From: Steromphala cineraria
Lineage: Eukaryota; Mollusca; Gastropoda; Trochida; Trochidae
Length of the DNA: 64,000 bases
Reading direction: 5' to 3'
Assembly (NCBI GenBank): GCA_916613615.1
Contig: OU744730.1
Location: 20,625,406-20,689,405 of the forward strand
The notes below the pieces were generated by a model. It did no database searches. It worked only from the letters and a program-made list of their open reading frames with translations, and was not told where the DNA came from. Shown here piece after piece: positions 31,434 to 43,692 of this stretch. Made by a program: the position numbers and the translations under genes. The first letter of the stretch is position 1; each line of letters starts with the position of its first letter.

Positions 31434-33243
31434 CAAGCAGCTGACATGGTCGAGCTATATCCCCCGCAAATTGCACAATATGTATAGGTTTTCCTTATCA
31501 TATTGCTGTTTAATTTTTGTCGCACAAAATAACACAAATATTTCCAGGATATGAAAGAAACTATTCTAATATAAAAACTAAATCATACCAACTTATGTTC
31601 ACTGTTCGGCATAATTCGAGTTAACTTACAAAATTAAAATCAAACTAATGAATTTATGTATTATGTATGTGGATCTCCAAGTTCAATTTGATCATATTTA
31701 AACAAACATATTTTCAAAACTGTTCTTCATGACACACCAACATATGATTTTGTATCTCCATAACAAATTTGATAAAAATGTGATAATTAGTTTAGTTGTG
31801 AGATAGACAGGACTTGTAACAGATTTCCAACAGATTCCTAATTTTTTGCCAAAAAAGGGAAAATTTCATAAAAACATTTTCAAAATTGTTCTCCATGACA
31901 CACCTTCAGATGATTATGTATCTTCATATCAAATTTGATCAATATGTGATGATTAGTTTAGAAGTTATAAGCCGGACAGGACTTGTAACAGTTTTCCAAC
32001 AGAGTCCTCATTTTTTGCCAAAAAGGCAAAATTTTATTTAAATATTTTCAAAATTGTTCTTCATGACACACCTTCAGATGATTATGTATCTCAATATCAA
32101 ATTTCATCAATATGAGATGATTAGTTTAGAAGTTATGAGCCGGACAGGACATGTAACAGTTTTCCAACAGAGTCCTCATTTTTTGCCAAAAAAGGCAAAA
32201 TTTTATTTAAATATTTTCAAAATTGTTCTTCATGACACACCTTCAGATGATTATGTATCTCAATATCAAATTTCATCAATATGAGATGATTAGTTTAGAA
32301 GTTATGAGCCGGACGGGACATGTAACAGTTTTCCAACAGAGTCCTCATTTTTTGCCAAAAAAGGGAAAATTTTATAAAAATATTTTTAAAATTGATCTTC
32401 ATGACACATCTTTATATGATTATGTATCTCCATATCAAATTTCATCAATATGTGATGATTAGTTTAGAAGTTATGAGCCGGACAGGACATGTAACAGTTT
32501 TCCAACAGAGTCCTAATTTTTTGCCAAAAAAGGGAAAATTTTATAAAAATATTTTTAAAATTGATCTTCATGACACATCTTTATATGATTATGTATCTCA
32601 ATATCAAGTTTCATCAATATGAGATGATTAGTTTAGAAGTTATGAGCCGGACAGGACATGTAACAGTTTTCCAACAGAGTCCTCATTTTTTGCCAAAAAA
32701 GGCAAAATTTTATAAAAATATTTTTAAAATTGTTCTTCATGACACACCTTCAGATGATTATGTATCTCCATATCAAATTTCATCAATATGTGATGACTAG
32801 TCTAGAAGTTATGAGCCGAACAGGACATGTAACAGTTTTCCAACAGAGTCCTCATTTTTTGCCAAAAAAGGCAAAATTTTATTTAAATATTTTCAAAATT
32901 GTTCTTCATGACACACCTTCAGATGATTATGTATCTTCATATCAAATTTTATCAATATGTGATGATTAGTTTAGAAGTTGTGAGCCGGACGGGACTTGTA
33001 ACAGATTTCTTACAAAATATACCACTTTTTCTCCAAAATCCTAATATTTTATGTAGATTTTCAGAAAATTGTTTCTCATGACACATTATTACATGTTTCT
33101 TAATGTCTATGACGAATTTGAATTGAAATGGTTGATTAGTTACAAAGTTATGAGCCGGACACAAAGTGTAACGGACGGACGGACGGACGGACGGACGGAA
33201 CCCATTTTAATACCCCCCGCAACTTCGTTGTTGCGGGGGATAA
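31434..33243 (+). mobile_element. Pearl/DINE-like element with 169-bp tandem core
   Basis: A 1810-bp insertion whose empty site survives in the neighbouring duplicate, between 33989 and 33990 (AAAA^TAAAGC). It has a 24-bp leader, then TATCCCCCGCAA (31458). An internal array of about eight or nine 169-bp units follows (31700-33160), carrying TTCTTCATGACACACC and GTTATGAGCCGGACAGGACA. Seven ACGG copies (33171-33199) come next. A terminal hairpin (stem CCCCCGCAAC/GTTGCGGGGG, 33214-33239) ends in TTGCGGGGGATA, the inverse of the left end. There is no target duplication and it inserted between A and T, as in Helitron relatives. This order matches the pearl elements described from bivalves. It has no coding capacity. 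Confidence 0.85.
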
Positions 33244-33365
33244 TAAAGCATTTCCGCAAAACCATGCTAAAGTCGTGACCTTGCTGTGACCTTGACCTTG
33301 GACAGATTGTAGCGAAAACCTTTTCAAATTTGTTTACTCTTCCAAGGATGATATATATATATGAG

Positions 33366-34383
33366 GGGCCATGCCATAAGCCCATCTGGACTTTCAGTCC
33401 TGATGAGCTAAAAAGTTACAAGTCCTGACCAAAAAGTAACCAGTCCTGACAAAAACTAGATTAGTGTTTGCGGGACACCGCAAAAACAGAGCAGCCCCGG
33501 AACTTGGGGTTTCGCCTTACCCTGTTCCGCCTTCTACAAGCCTCAGCATATTGGGCATTTTCTTGTGACCTTGACGTTTGACACTCAAGGTCACGCAATC
33601 AATGAACACATTTCATTGAAAATAACATTTATGTATCGAATAAAAGTGTTTAAAGTTAAAATAATCCATTTTCTCAATATTTGTTGACCTTGCTGTGAAG
33701 TTAAGTTATCGCGTTTACAAGGAATTTTTGAGTGATTTTATATTTCGTGACCTTGACCTTTGACCTTGAAAGTGAACATGTCATTCTAAGTCCCCAGAGG
33801 TGTAAACACTTATACATGTTTATGAGTTCTGAAAAGCTTAATGGGATAAAGTTATATCCAAATTAGTTGCACATTTAAATAACACAAATCTCATGACCTT
33901 GACCTTTGACCTTCAAGGTTACACAATCTATGAACACTTTTCATTGAGTATAACAATCATCTATTGATTAAAAGTGTTCATAGTTAAAATAAAGCATTTT
34001 CGCAAAACCATGCTAAAGTCGTGACCTTGCTGTGACCTTGACCTTGAACAGATTGTAGCGAAAACCTTTTCAAAATTTTTTACTATTCCAAGGATGATAC
34101 ATACCAAGTTAGAGCTTCATAGCACAAAAACTTTTCAATTTATCGCGTTTACAAGGAATTTTTTAGTGATTTTATAGCTCGTGACCTTGACCTTTGACCT
34201 TGAAAGTGAACATGTCAAAATCGTTCCCCCGAGGTATAAGCAGTAAGTTATGAATACAAGTTCTGGAAAGCTTAGTAAAAAAAGTTATAGCCATTAGTAT
34301 GTGCGCGGCGGACGCGGCGGCGGCGGCGGAAACTGCACAAAACCTGATAAATAGCCAGTTTAAGGACTGGTGGATGGGCTATA
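33366..34383 (+). repeat. Duplicated block, copy 2
   Basis: Second copy of the block at 30729. The first 333 bp look identical, and more diverged CTTGACCTTTGACCTTGAAA segments follow. It contains the uninterrupted insertion site of the pearl-like element at 33989/33990. It ends with a CGGCGG-rich stretch (34303-34330) and TAGCCAGTTTAAGGACTGGT, a motif that also appears at about 35556-35575. Confidence 0.85.
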
Positions 34384-34685
34384 TTTAAATCACTGCTCCT
34401 ATCTAATTAAACCTACTGGTAATAATAAGTATGATTTATAATCAACACGAAACAGTATTGTATAACAAATTATTTTAATGGCCATGTATTTGAATACTCC
34501 AACATTCAATGAATGAGTCATTCATTCACTTTCAAATCCATCAATGATATAACTTGGACCAGTCTTTCAGAATGCATGAGATTATCAAGTCAAGCACTTT
34601 CACAGAATACAGACACAAAGGGAAGTCACTCTGTACTCCATCGACAATTGAAAACCAGCAGTCACGAACATACATAAATCAGTTA

Positions 34686-37600
34686 TCACTTTTTGGATTT
34701 CGCACTTGTATCTTTCTTCTCTCCATCCTTTGCGTCCTTCTTATCTTTGTCATCCTTTTCTTCTTTCTTTTCTTTCTTCTCCTTGGGATCCTTCCCTTCG
34801 TTCTTCTCCGCATCTCGGTTCTGTACCTTGTTGTTGATAAGGTTGTGAAGGGCTATGATGGAACGTATTAAAGATGCCAGATAGACCACAAGCATTTGAT
34901 CGTTAGTTTTAACGTACATGGCCTTAACGAACTCGGTGAGATTGACGTCTGGCAGCAGGTTGAAGATGTCTTGAAGCTGATAGATGATTTGATGGTTGAT
35001 TGGAAGCTCGTCTGAAGAGACTTTCTCTAAGTATGAGCTGATGTCACGGATGTGCGAGTGAAGACCTTTCAGACCCATTAACTGGTTTGTGATTCGCTGG
35101 GACAGGGTGCCCACGGTTGTGTCTTTGATGTCTCTATGAAAGGAAGGATTATATTGAAATATATTTGTTAAAGATTTGAATGCTTTAGTTGTCACTATTT
35201 GTTGGTAGCTTTTGGCTTACTGATGATTAGTTAATCTGACATAAACTCAAAGATGAAAATCCCTTTGCATAGGGGATGGGGACAGCTAAGGTAAATCATG
35301 ATTAAACAAACAGACCATTTTATTGATTCAAAGTGGACAAATGTGGTGTCTGTTTTTGCAGAGGCTAAGATTGTTATGAATCAGGCAATGAAAATCATGA
35401 ACATTGATCATGATCATCATCATGTTAACCAGTGTATAAAATAGATTGGAAACATAGCCGGTCCTAAAAATTAATTGGCCAAATCCTTAGGGAAAAATAA
35501 AGAAAATGTTTGAAAAGTTACCAGTCCTGACGAAAAAGTAACCAGTCCCAGCAAAAAGTAGCCAGTTTAAGGACTAGCGGACGGGCTATATTTTAAACAC
35601 TGTGTTAACCCGTGAAAAGGTCCAATATCAAGCTGCATTACCATTTTTTCAGTCTGATTAAAATTGCCTCTGTTCCGAGATTCAGAAATAAAGTTAAAAA
35701 ATATTGACTCAACCATGATAAAACTTGTTTGACGGTTGCCTCTCCACATCAATGTTACCACCAGTTAGGAGCATGTAACTAAAGTTTACCGGTAGCTTTC
35801 AATATGATTGGAGATAGCCGTCTTAAAAATGGCTTAAAACACAACAGATAAATCAGATTGCAAGTAATCTAACATGTGAATGCGTTACCTAAGTAGATGT
35901 TCCACTCCCACTTCCTCAGCCTCCTCTGCTCCTATCTCACTTGGTACATGGTCGAACGTCTTCGAGGTGGGTGTGCCATCCTGCAATACAGTGTAAAAGT
36001 TAACAATTCAAATCAATATTCAAAATCATTTTTGGGAGAGATGTCTGGCCGACTTCATTTTTACATTCTTATTTGAAGTCATTTGTAGTGATGGGTATCG
36101 ACCCTAAATAGACCAGTCACCTGTTTATCATGGCGAGATGATATATCCAAATATAAGTTTAGGAGATCATGAGACAATATATCATGAAAGTATTGGTCAG
36201 GCAATGTAAGACGTATTATGATGATAACTTGATGATGACTTGTTCAGTAACCTTTTGGTAAATCATCTCGCCACTTAGGTCACTATTATGACTACAAACA
36301 GGTGTACCAATCATCACTAAAATATCAACAAGACTTTTCAAAAGATTTGTTTTGCCAGTGCACAAACGTTTCTCAAATAAAATAGCTTAATTCAGGGGTG
36401 GAAATAACTTTTTATTTTCTGGTGTACTCCGGTACAGTAGCATATAATAATAATAATAATAATGAGCATTTATAAAGCGCTATATCCATACACAAGGTGC
36501 ATGCTCAAAGCGCAGTGAAAATAAGAAAATTTAAGGTGATGAAATGAAATGCTATGAAATAAAGCCTAAAAGTAATACTGGTAGCATTGATTAAGGATAT
36601 TTATAATTAGAGTCTATGGGTAGAATCTATGAATAATAGCTAGAAAATAGATGAGTTTTGAGCTGTGATTTAAAAACAGTCAGTGAGGATGACATTTTGA
36701 TGACATAAGGAAGTTGGTTCCAAAGTCTTGGAGCAGTACAGCTGAAAGATTTAAGTCCATAACTGGTGTTTTTATACTTTGGCATCTTGAGAAGCTTCAA
36801 ATTCTCGGATCGAAGATCTTTTGCAGGGGTATAGTCCTCCAAGGAATTTAAAAGATATGCTGGAGCCATATTATGTTGACATTTGTAAGTAATACATAGA
36901 ACTTTAAATTTGATTTTATATGTGAATTTACTTGTCCTGACTTTTTTTCCACTGTACCAGAGGTCACAAAAACTTCTTAACTAAAATTAGTTCCAACCAA
37001 TCATATTTATTTACTGAATAATTTTATTTTATCTTGTTTTTAAGAAGATTTAAACTCCCTTATCTAAGTTTTTCAATTGCTTTCATACTTTACTTTATTA
37101 TACAAACTAGTTTTGCATGGTAGTTTTATTTGACTTGTCTGAAATTTTTAGTCATCGATATACCGGTATGTACGCCATGTGATTTCAAATATCCATTTCA
37201 TATTAATTTGGAAATTGGTAGTTCCTTTCAAATAAACACATTTATCCTTACCAATGAGCTTGATGCATATTTATTCAAAGCACACATCTTATCAAGCACA
37301 TTTTCCCATAAGCAAAGACGTACACAGTCCCACTATTTGAAAGAAATTAAGAGTAAATCTCAATATCAAACGGCTGACACAAGTACAGATAACTAGAAAC
37401 AAGATAAATCTTTAGAAAATACTGACAGGAATCTTTCTTGAAAAAAAATAGATTTCCAGAGCATGATAATCAAAATTTACCTCTAGTTTATCAAATCTAA
37501 TCTTGTAAAATCAAACACGGCAACATGAAACGATCGCCATCATAACAGGAAGCTATTTGTAAAACACACACTGATTGGTCCTAATGGAAAGACCATCACT

Positions 37601-40067
37601 TGTTATCCAATCACAGACTGCGTTTCATGTTCATGCTATATTCAGACATAAGGGAGTTCCAAAATGAATTGGTGAAGTCTGAAATTTTAAACTATTTTGC
37701 TTTTGTGTTAATGTTTGCAAAAGACACAGATAATTTTTATTTTTAATTTATTTTATAAAAATAAGATATACATTTAACACTGCCACAGTCTACTGGACAA
37801 CGGTACAGCTGTGAATGTAAATTGACTTGCCCTGCAGTAAAAATCACTGGACTCGGGCGTCAGGCAACGGGTTATTTCCACCCCTGCACATGCATGTAAA
37901 TTGCATTTTAACTTACATCATGAACTTCTTCCACCATCACATAAGCTTCCGTAGGAAGACCCAAATCTTTGGGTTTTGCATCAATGACAACCATCACCTG
38001 AAAATAACAAAGTCATGAATAACACATTTTAGACCCCGGATTAGAATCTTAGAAGAGTACAACCATTACGACAAGGTGTCTATAAACCTTTCAAGGCATT
38101 TAAGGAGACGGGACAAAGGTTTTCTTTTCTCAAATGTGAGCAATGCAAGAAGCCATAGTGCAACTGGATTTGAGTCCTTATGGCAATTCTCTTTATTAAT
38201 CGAAGCATAGTCATCCTGATTGTTTTAAAGGATATTCTGTTTATTGTGTTTTCTGTTGTTGTTTTTTTTAATAGAAAATTCATATCGTAAATAATACTAG
38301 ACAAAACTCTATATTAGTCGTAGTTGCTTGTTGAATAATCTGTCCTACGACTGGGTCGTTCTGTTGGCAAAACAATGTTTTACGTTACAAATGGCCAAAT
38401 GCACAGCGCACACATTCGGCAATAATAGTCAAATCATGAAAACTCCACTGCACAAAGATCTACAGAGTTTATAATGTAAGCTCCTTGCATCGATGACGTC
38501 ATATTTTCAAAGAAAATGGCGACCCCCGTCATAGTTCAAAAACGAAGGTTTAAAATTCTGTAAATACTTAACTCGTTGACAGAAAAATTCTATTATTTGT
38601 GAGAGAGTGTATTTTAACACAAACATTTGCTAGAGTTAAATTGAAATCGTACTGGAATTTTCCTTCAACTTTCTTACACAATCACAAAATTAAACTGGTG
38701 TGTTACCAAAGTTAAAGAACACATTGTATTGGTAACATAATTTTTGAAATAGTCCTAATCATAATTAAAGCTTGCCATTTTATTATCGCAGTGTTTGAGT
38801 AGAAGTATCCATGGCATAGTGATACATAGTAATTTTGATCCTATATCTGACCAATTATTTTATTTAGGTGACTGAGATTATAGAAATGCTCTTTGTTCAA
38901 TATCATTTCTATACTTACCGAGTTTGGGTTGTACCTCCTGATCAACTCATTGATTGCCACATCATTTGGGTGAAGTTTGGGTCCTGTATGGTACCATCCA
39001 ACAACTTTCTCTCGAGCTAAAGAAAACACAAATACACTTGCAACAGATTTGGTAAGAGAAAAGAATTTTGAAATTTTTTTTCCAAATGTAAAGTCTTTTT
39101 TAATTATTGGATACATAAAAGATTAAGGAGCATTCTGCATAAATAAAGGCTCACAAAATATGACATTAGATGGGTAGAATGAATGATTTATCACTAAATC
39201 ATATCAATATGTACTGACCATTAACTTTCTTGAACATGCCATACATGTTTTCCATGTAGTCATGGTCGAGAAACCAGACACTCCTGTCCTTGTCATCTTC
39301 ATCAAATGGAACTGAAAACAGATTGAACATAACATTTTCAAACTATTACAATTCAGAATTGATTACATGGAAGCAGATGGTTAAACATAAACAATGAGAA
39401 CATGACTGGTCAATTGTTTGATTTTTCGCATGAAAAAGACTTAAAGAATGGAATGTATTCCAAAAAAGTAAAGATACTTCAAATGGGATACGGTCAAAAC
39501 AGCGACATACCCAAACAGCAACAGACCAAAACGGATACAAGTTGGTCAAAACGACGACAAATGGCAATTTATATAAATAGCTTAATAGCAAAAAATAAAT
39601 AGCTTTCTCGATATCGAGGTAATTGGTAAAAGGCCTCATGGTCATATATAATTATTAATATAACCGTATGATGAGTAAAACTTGAGTAAGTGAGTTATTA
39701 CTTACCACTGGTAGTATACTGCAGTCATTAGCAAGTTGAAAATGATTGCAAAACTAAAGCGGAGATTGAAACATTGGATTTCAAACAGTGTGATTATCAG
39801 TGGCCTAATCTTTATGTTAGTTAGTCTAAATAATTCAGATCTGAAGATAATGGATAAGAAAATAACATTGATAATAAAAGATAATATACCAGCAAAACTG
39901 TTGGAAATGTCTAGTACACCCTGTTTGTTTGCTCCAAGTAAGACGCCGACAACTCTTTTCACGTTGCCGACTTTTCCCATGCGATTAAAATGGTCAACTA
40001 CACTCAAAAGAACGAGTGGATGAACGACCACTTTGCTTATCTGTTTGTTGGGTTCTGTAGTCGGCAT
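34686..40067 (-). CDS. PSMD7: 26S proteasome subunit Rpn8 (PSMD7)
   Basis: Six exons on the minus strand give a 329-aa protein: 39890-40067, 39219-39311, 38919-39016, 37917-37997, 35889-35980 and 34686-35133. All introns are GT-AG and the phases agree (1, 1, 0, 0, 2). It starts MPTTEPNKQ and continues with [20 protein letters not shown], the MPN domain start. [13 protein letters not shown] lacks the HxH of active JAMM peptidases, as expected for catalytically dead Rpn8. The C-terminal helices ([19 protein letters not shown]) and a long Lys/Glu/Asp tail follow. Rpn8 pairs with the deubiquitinase Rpn11 in the proteasome lid. The length is close to the human protein (324 aa). Intron 4 holds a LINE fragment. 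Stop TGA at 34686-34688. The gene lies head to head with the coiled-coil gene. Confidence 0.97.
36078..36322. mobile_element. Possible hAT-like MITE in PSMD7 intron 4
   Basis: The left side reads TAGTGATGGGTATC with CACCTGTTTATCATGGCGAGATGAT inside; the right side carries the inverse words ATCATCTCGCC and AAACAGGTGTACCAATCATC and ends ATCATCACTA. The inverted repeats are imperfect and I see no 8-bp duplication, so this is only a candidate old element. Confidence 0.45.
36446..36960 (-). pseudogene. 5'-truncated CR1/L2-type LINE end in PSMD7 intron 4
   Basis: Minus-strand coding remnant (36869-36627) with APRLWNQLP and [10 protein letters not shown], the typical C-terminus of CR1/L2-like ORF2. 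The 3'UTR ends in AGCGCTTTATAAATGCTC and an ATT repeat tail at 36446-36463. Only the last ~80 residues and the 3'UTR remain. This 3' end resembles the tail of the SINE at 4578. Confidence 0.8.
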
Positions 40068-40465
40068 CTTGTTGTCTGTGAATCCAAATAATGTTGTAAA
40101 CAAGATAAATGTTCAAAGTGTATTGTGACTGATATCTTTCTCAAATTCCCTGAATCATGTCGGCATTCAACTTCCGCCGGAAAACGGAAACGGAAACAGT
40201 AAACATTCTTACGCAAAATAATCCTTGATATCACTCGTCACTGCCAGATTAAACACACACACTCTGTCAAAGATTATCTAATCAAGACTTGAACACTTAG
40301 ATATAACATGAAAAGAGTAGCTTCTATAAATGTCATCGCTCTGAAATGAATTTACAGATTTTGATGCGGAAGGTGTTAACTGAAGAAGTGATGAGGCACC
40401 ATTGTTTACAGGTGCTTGGCAATGGACTTGTGTGATGTCTCGAAGTCAGTAGATCCTCGTTAATA
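40068..40465. promoter_or_regulatory. Bidirectional promoter between PSMD7 and the coiled-coil gene
   Basis: Only 398 bp separate the two divergent start codons, so both 5'UTRs and the promoters lie here. No TATA box is placed correctly for either gene. A GC-richer ETS-like cluster, CTTCCGCCGGAAAACGGAAA, lies at 40171-40190 and fits a housekeeping promoter. Transcription start sites cannot be fixed from sequence. Confidence 0.7.
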
Positions 40466-43400
40466 ATGCAGAAATCCACTTCACCCGAGAGAATTCCGCG
40501 TGAAGCGCTTCACGACCAACATGAAAGGCTTACCACGAAACACATTCAAACGCTGTCATTTATGCAAGACATTGCAAATGAAAACAAACAGCTCAAAGCT
40601 CGAGTTGAACAACTTGAGGTCCGTTGCATTCATTCATGATTCATTAACCATGAACACTTAATAACAAATATTTTTTGTCATTGATCACAAATTATGCATT
40701 TATGATCCTGCTTATGCATTACATTTCCAAAGAATATATTGAACGTATGTTACAACTTTTCACAATTTTAAACACGGATAAGTTTTTTATTTCAAAATTA
40801 TTCAAATTACCTCATTTTTGTCATAGTTATATTAATATCTCAAATAGAAATGTATTTTCCAATCCTTTTTTTTTCATTGTCAATGTTAGATCTTCACAAA
40901 CTGTTTGTGAATGATATATGAAATTATAATTTATATAAATAAAATTTTATTTGTATTGAAGTTAGAGAAACATCAATTAACCTGCATCAATAGCCTTTCA
41001 TTTGATCAGCAAAATATAAAGTATAGGAAACATTTTTGATTATTTACTTTGTCATTATGTTCTTACAGTGTATCATTTGTCAAATTCAAATTACAAACGA
41101 TCACATTTGAAAATATGAATCAAACATTCAATAATTAAAGCACAATTATGAATTTACAAATGCAAAATCCTACCAAATGACCAAATTGAACAGGAGGTAT
41201 TCATTTTGACAACAAAAAAAAGTTATGAATCAATTATTTTCTCCAGCTTATACAGAAGGAATATGAAACCCTTCAAGAAATGTCATCTGACAGTAAAGAC
41301 CGCATCAAACAGATTCAACAGGAGTATCTTCAACGTGCTGATGAAATTAACGCAATGCTTGCGGAAAAGCACAAAAGCGAGGTACAGATGTTAAGACACA
41401 AAAATGCTTTTTGTTGTTTGTATAAAATTATGTGATTTTGATGCATTTATCTACTATTTACTCACTGTTGCAGTAACCAGTTAGCGAAGACGAAACTCAG
41501 TCATCAGCGATTCAATCATAATCTCCTGTTTGAATCTTTGAATCAGCCATCTTGTATTGAATTTTGTACATGTATTTTTATTGCTTACTATATTTTGTGT
41601 AACATTACTTGTATATATGCTCTTGTACCACCTACGTGGTTTTATGAGAATAAATGATTGATTGAATAGCAAAAAGCGGCAATTATGTATAACGAATGGG
41701 TATACTGGTATTTGAGTTACCTGCCCCTAGCTCCTGATACTGAAGGTTTTGTTTGAGTCTTTGCAGTTGGTTAGATGAGTTACGTCAGAAACACGCAACA
41801 AAGATTAATGTGGTGAGACTGACAGGAGGAACTCTAGACTGGATTCAGTTCAAACCCTGATAGAGATAATATTTTTACAATTTTGTTCCTCTGAGCACTG
41901 TCTATTTAAGTCAAACTGACCTTATATGAACAGAATTATTTTTTTCGGAAGATGTAAAGCAAATGAAACAAATATTCATAAGTTTAATATCTTTTCCAGA
42001 TACTTGAACTTGTTGACGAAAAAATAGAAATTGAAAGAAAATCTGCTGCTGATATATCAGATGTAAGTAACCTAACTTTGTTGTTATTTTTGTCTGCCCG
42101 GTAATATAGTTGTCTTTACCTATGAAGATGAGATTTTACGCAGTAGGAGATCGCTGTATAAAAATATGGGTAAACAATCAGGATAGACTTGTAAATGTTT
42201 AAGGAAGAATGATTATAAATTACTTTCTTATATGTTAATTAATCTTTGGGAACCTTTTGAAGTATAATGTATTAAGTTGTTGTTAATTCTGGTTTATGTT
42301 TGGCAATAGTTGTTTCTTTGTTTCTTGTATATGCTTTTAGCTCTGCTTGTTGATTTCAGTTGAAGATTCACATAGAGAGATTACAGCAAACAAACAGAGA
42401 TATGATGTTGAAAAACAACAACATAACAACTTTAGAGGACCAAAATAAGGTAATATTTGTCATCTTCTTAAAATAACCTTTGTTTTGTTTATTTTTGTCT
42501 TATTTTGAAAATTGTGACAACAGTGATGATGAAAGTGACATTGTCCTTACATTACATTAGATTGAGTAATCAGAGAATTTGTGTGAATTTCCTGCTTTCA
42601 ATTTATTCTCCTTCTTTAACCATGTTTTACATCACAAAATTTGCAATTATCATTATGCATTTTAAGTTGTTTTCTGTTATTTGGCATATAATGCACTATT
42701 TAGGTTTCAAATCTTTTGTTACGCTCAAATTAACATTTTAAAAATGTTTTATGACAATGATGAAATATACCAACCAAAAAGATAAGAAAGCAAGAACAAA
42801 ATTCTTGAAATATAGAAAACCTCCATATATTTGAATTTGAATCTTTCTCAAAATTATTTTTATGTGTGCAATATAATCCTTCTTGTGTTTCCTGATAGCA
42901 AGAATGCCAAGGAATAATGCCAAACTGTTCTTGATATGCTCAATTGAACAACAATCTTTACTATTTTTTTTGAAATAATCTTGACATGTTTTACATATTT
43001 TACAGCTGCTTCAAGAAGAACTTGATCACACAAGAGGAGAAAATGACGAACTAAAACTGGAATGTGCCAGATTGCAACAGCCTACGAGGAGTCAATCTGA
43101 TTTGCATCACGTTCAGGGACTGAAATCTCAGAATGAGGCTTTGAATCAACAAATCAGGGAACTTAATCAGAAGAGAGACGAACTTGAATTCCGATTTTCT
43201 AAGCTTGAACAAGAACTTCATGAGAAATCCAAAGATGGTGACAAAATCACATTGATTGACAACCTACGTACAAAGTTAGAAAAAATTCACAAAGAAAAAA
43301 CTGAAATGATTCAAAAGATATCAAATTATGAAAATGAAATTACTAACTTGAAAATCGAGAATGAAAATCTTAAAGACTCACTGGTTAAACTTGATAGAGA

Positions 43401-43692
43401 GAAGCAAAATATACTGATAGAGTTTCAAAAAGTTTGTTATGAACTTCAAGAATTAAGAAGACAGATGTCAAAAGATCAGGATAAGAAGGCATTTAAAGAC
43501 TTTGTGATGGTCAAAAGAGAGTTAAATGTTCTCAAAGAAGAAAATCAATTTCTTCGTCACAGAAACAGACTGACAGTTGAGAAACTGCCTTTTCTCAAAG
43601 ATGATCGACCAAGGTCGGCAACGAAAGTGTCGGAGATGAAGAACAAGAAGAAGCCCCTGTCTTTACCCTCCTCCAAATCAGATACCTGTTGA
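40466..43692 (+). CDS. Five-exon coiled-coil protein, unidentified
   Basis: Five exons (40466-40618, 41247-41381, 42000-42062, 42360-42449, 43006-43692) encode 375 aa. All introns are phase 0 and GT-AG; the first donor (GTCCGT) is weak. The ATG is the first downstream of the shared promoter. The protein is almost entirely heptad coiled coil, rich in Glu, Lys, Gln and Leu, from about residue 30 to 340. A basic Ser/Pro/Lys tail (KNKKKPLSLPSSKSDTC) ends it. There is no enzymatic domain, signal peptide or membrane segment. It could be a cytoskeletal, centrosomal or ciliary scaffold of the CCDC type, but I do not recognise the family. It contains a LINE tail in intron 2. AATAAA at 44449-44454 is a possible polyadenylation signal. 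Confidence 0.85.
41470..41668 (+). mobile_element. LINE 3'-end fragment in coiled-coil gene intron 2
   Basis: Non-coding 3'UTR fragment ending TACCACCTACGTGGTTTTAT and GAGAATAAATGATTGATTG. It shares the TACCACC...GTGG hairpin and GAGAATAAA with the 3' end of the L1-like LINE at 19741-19962. It is a severely 5'-truncated insertion with a GATT tail. Its left limit is approximate. Confidence 0.65.

Noticed and set aside
32054..33081. Series of similar 60-79-residue proteins at 169-bp spacing
   Set aside because: The frames follow a satellite repeat whose period is not divisible by three. The pattern comes from the DNA repeat, not from selected protein.
34554..34871. Membrane-like protein opposite PSMD7 exon 6
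   Set aside because: It is antisense to the Lys/Glu-rich tail of PSMD7, which reads as Leu/Phe-rich in reverse.
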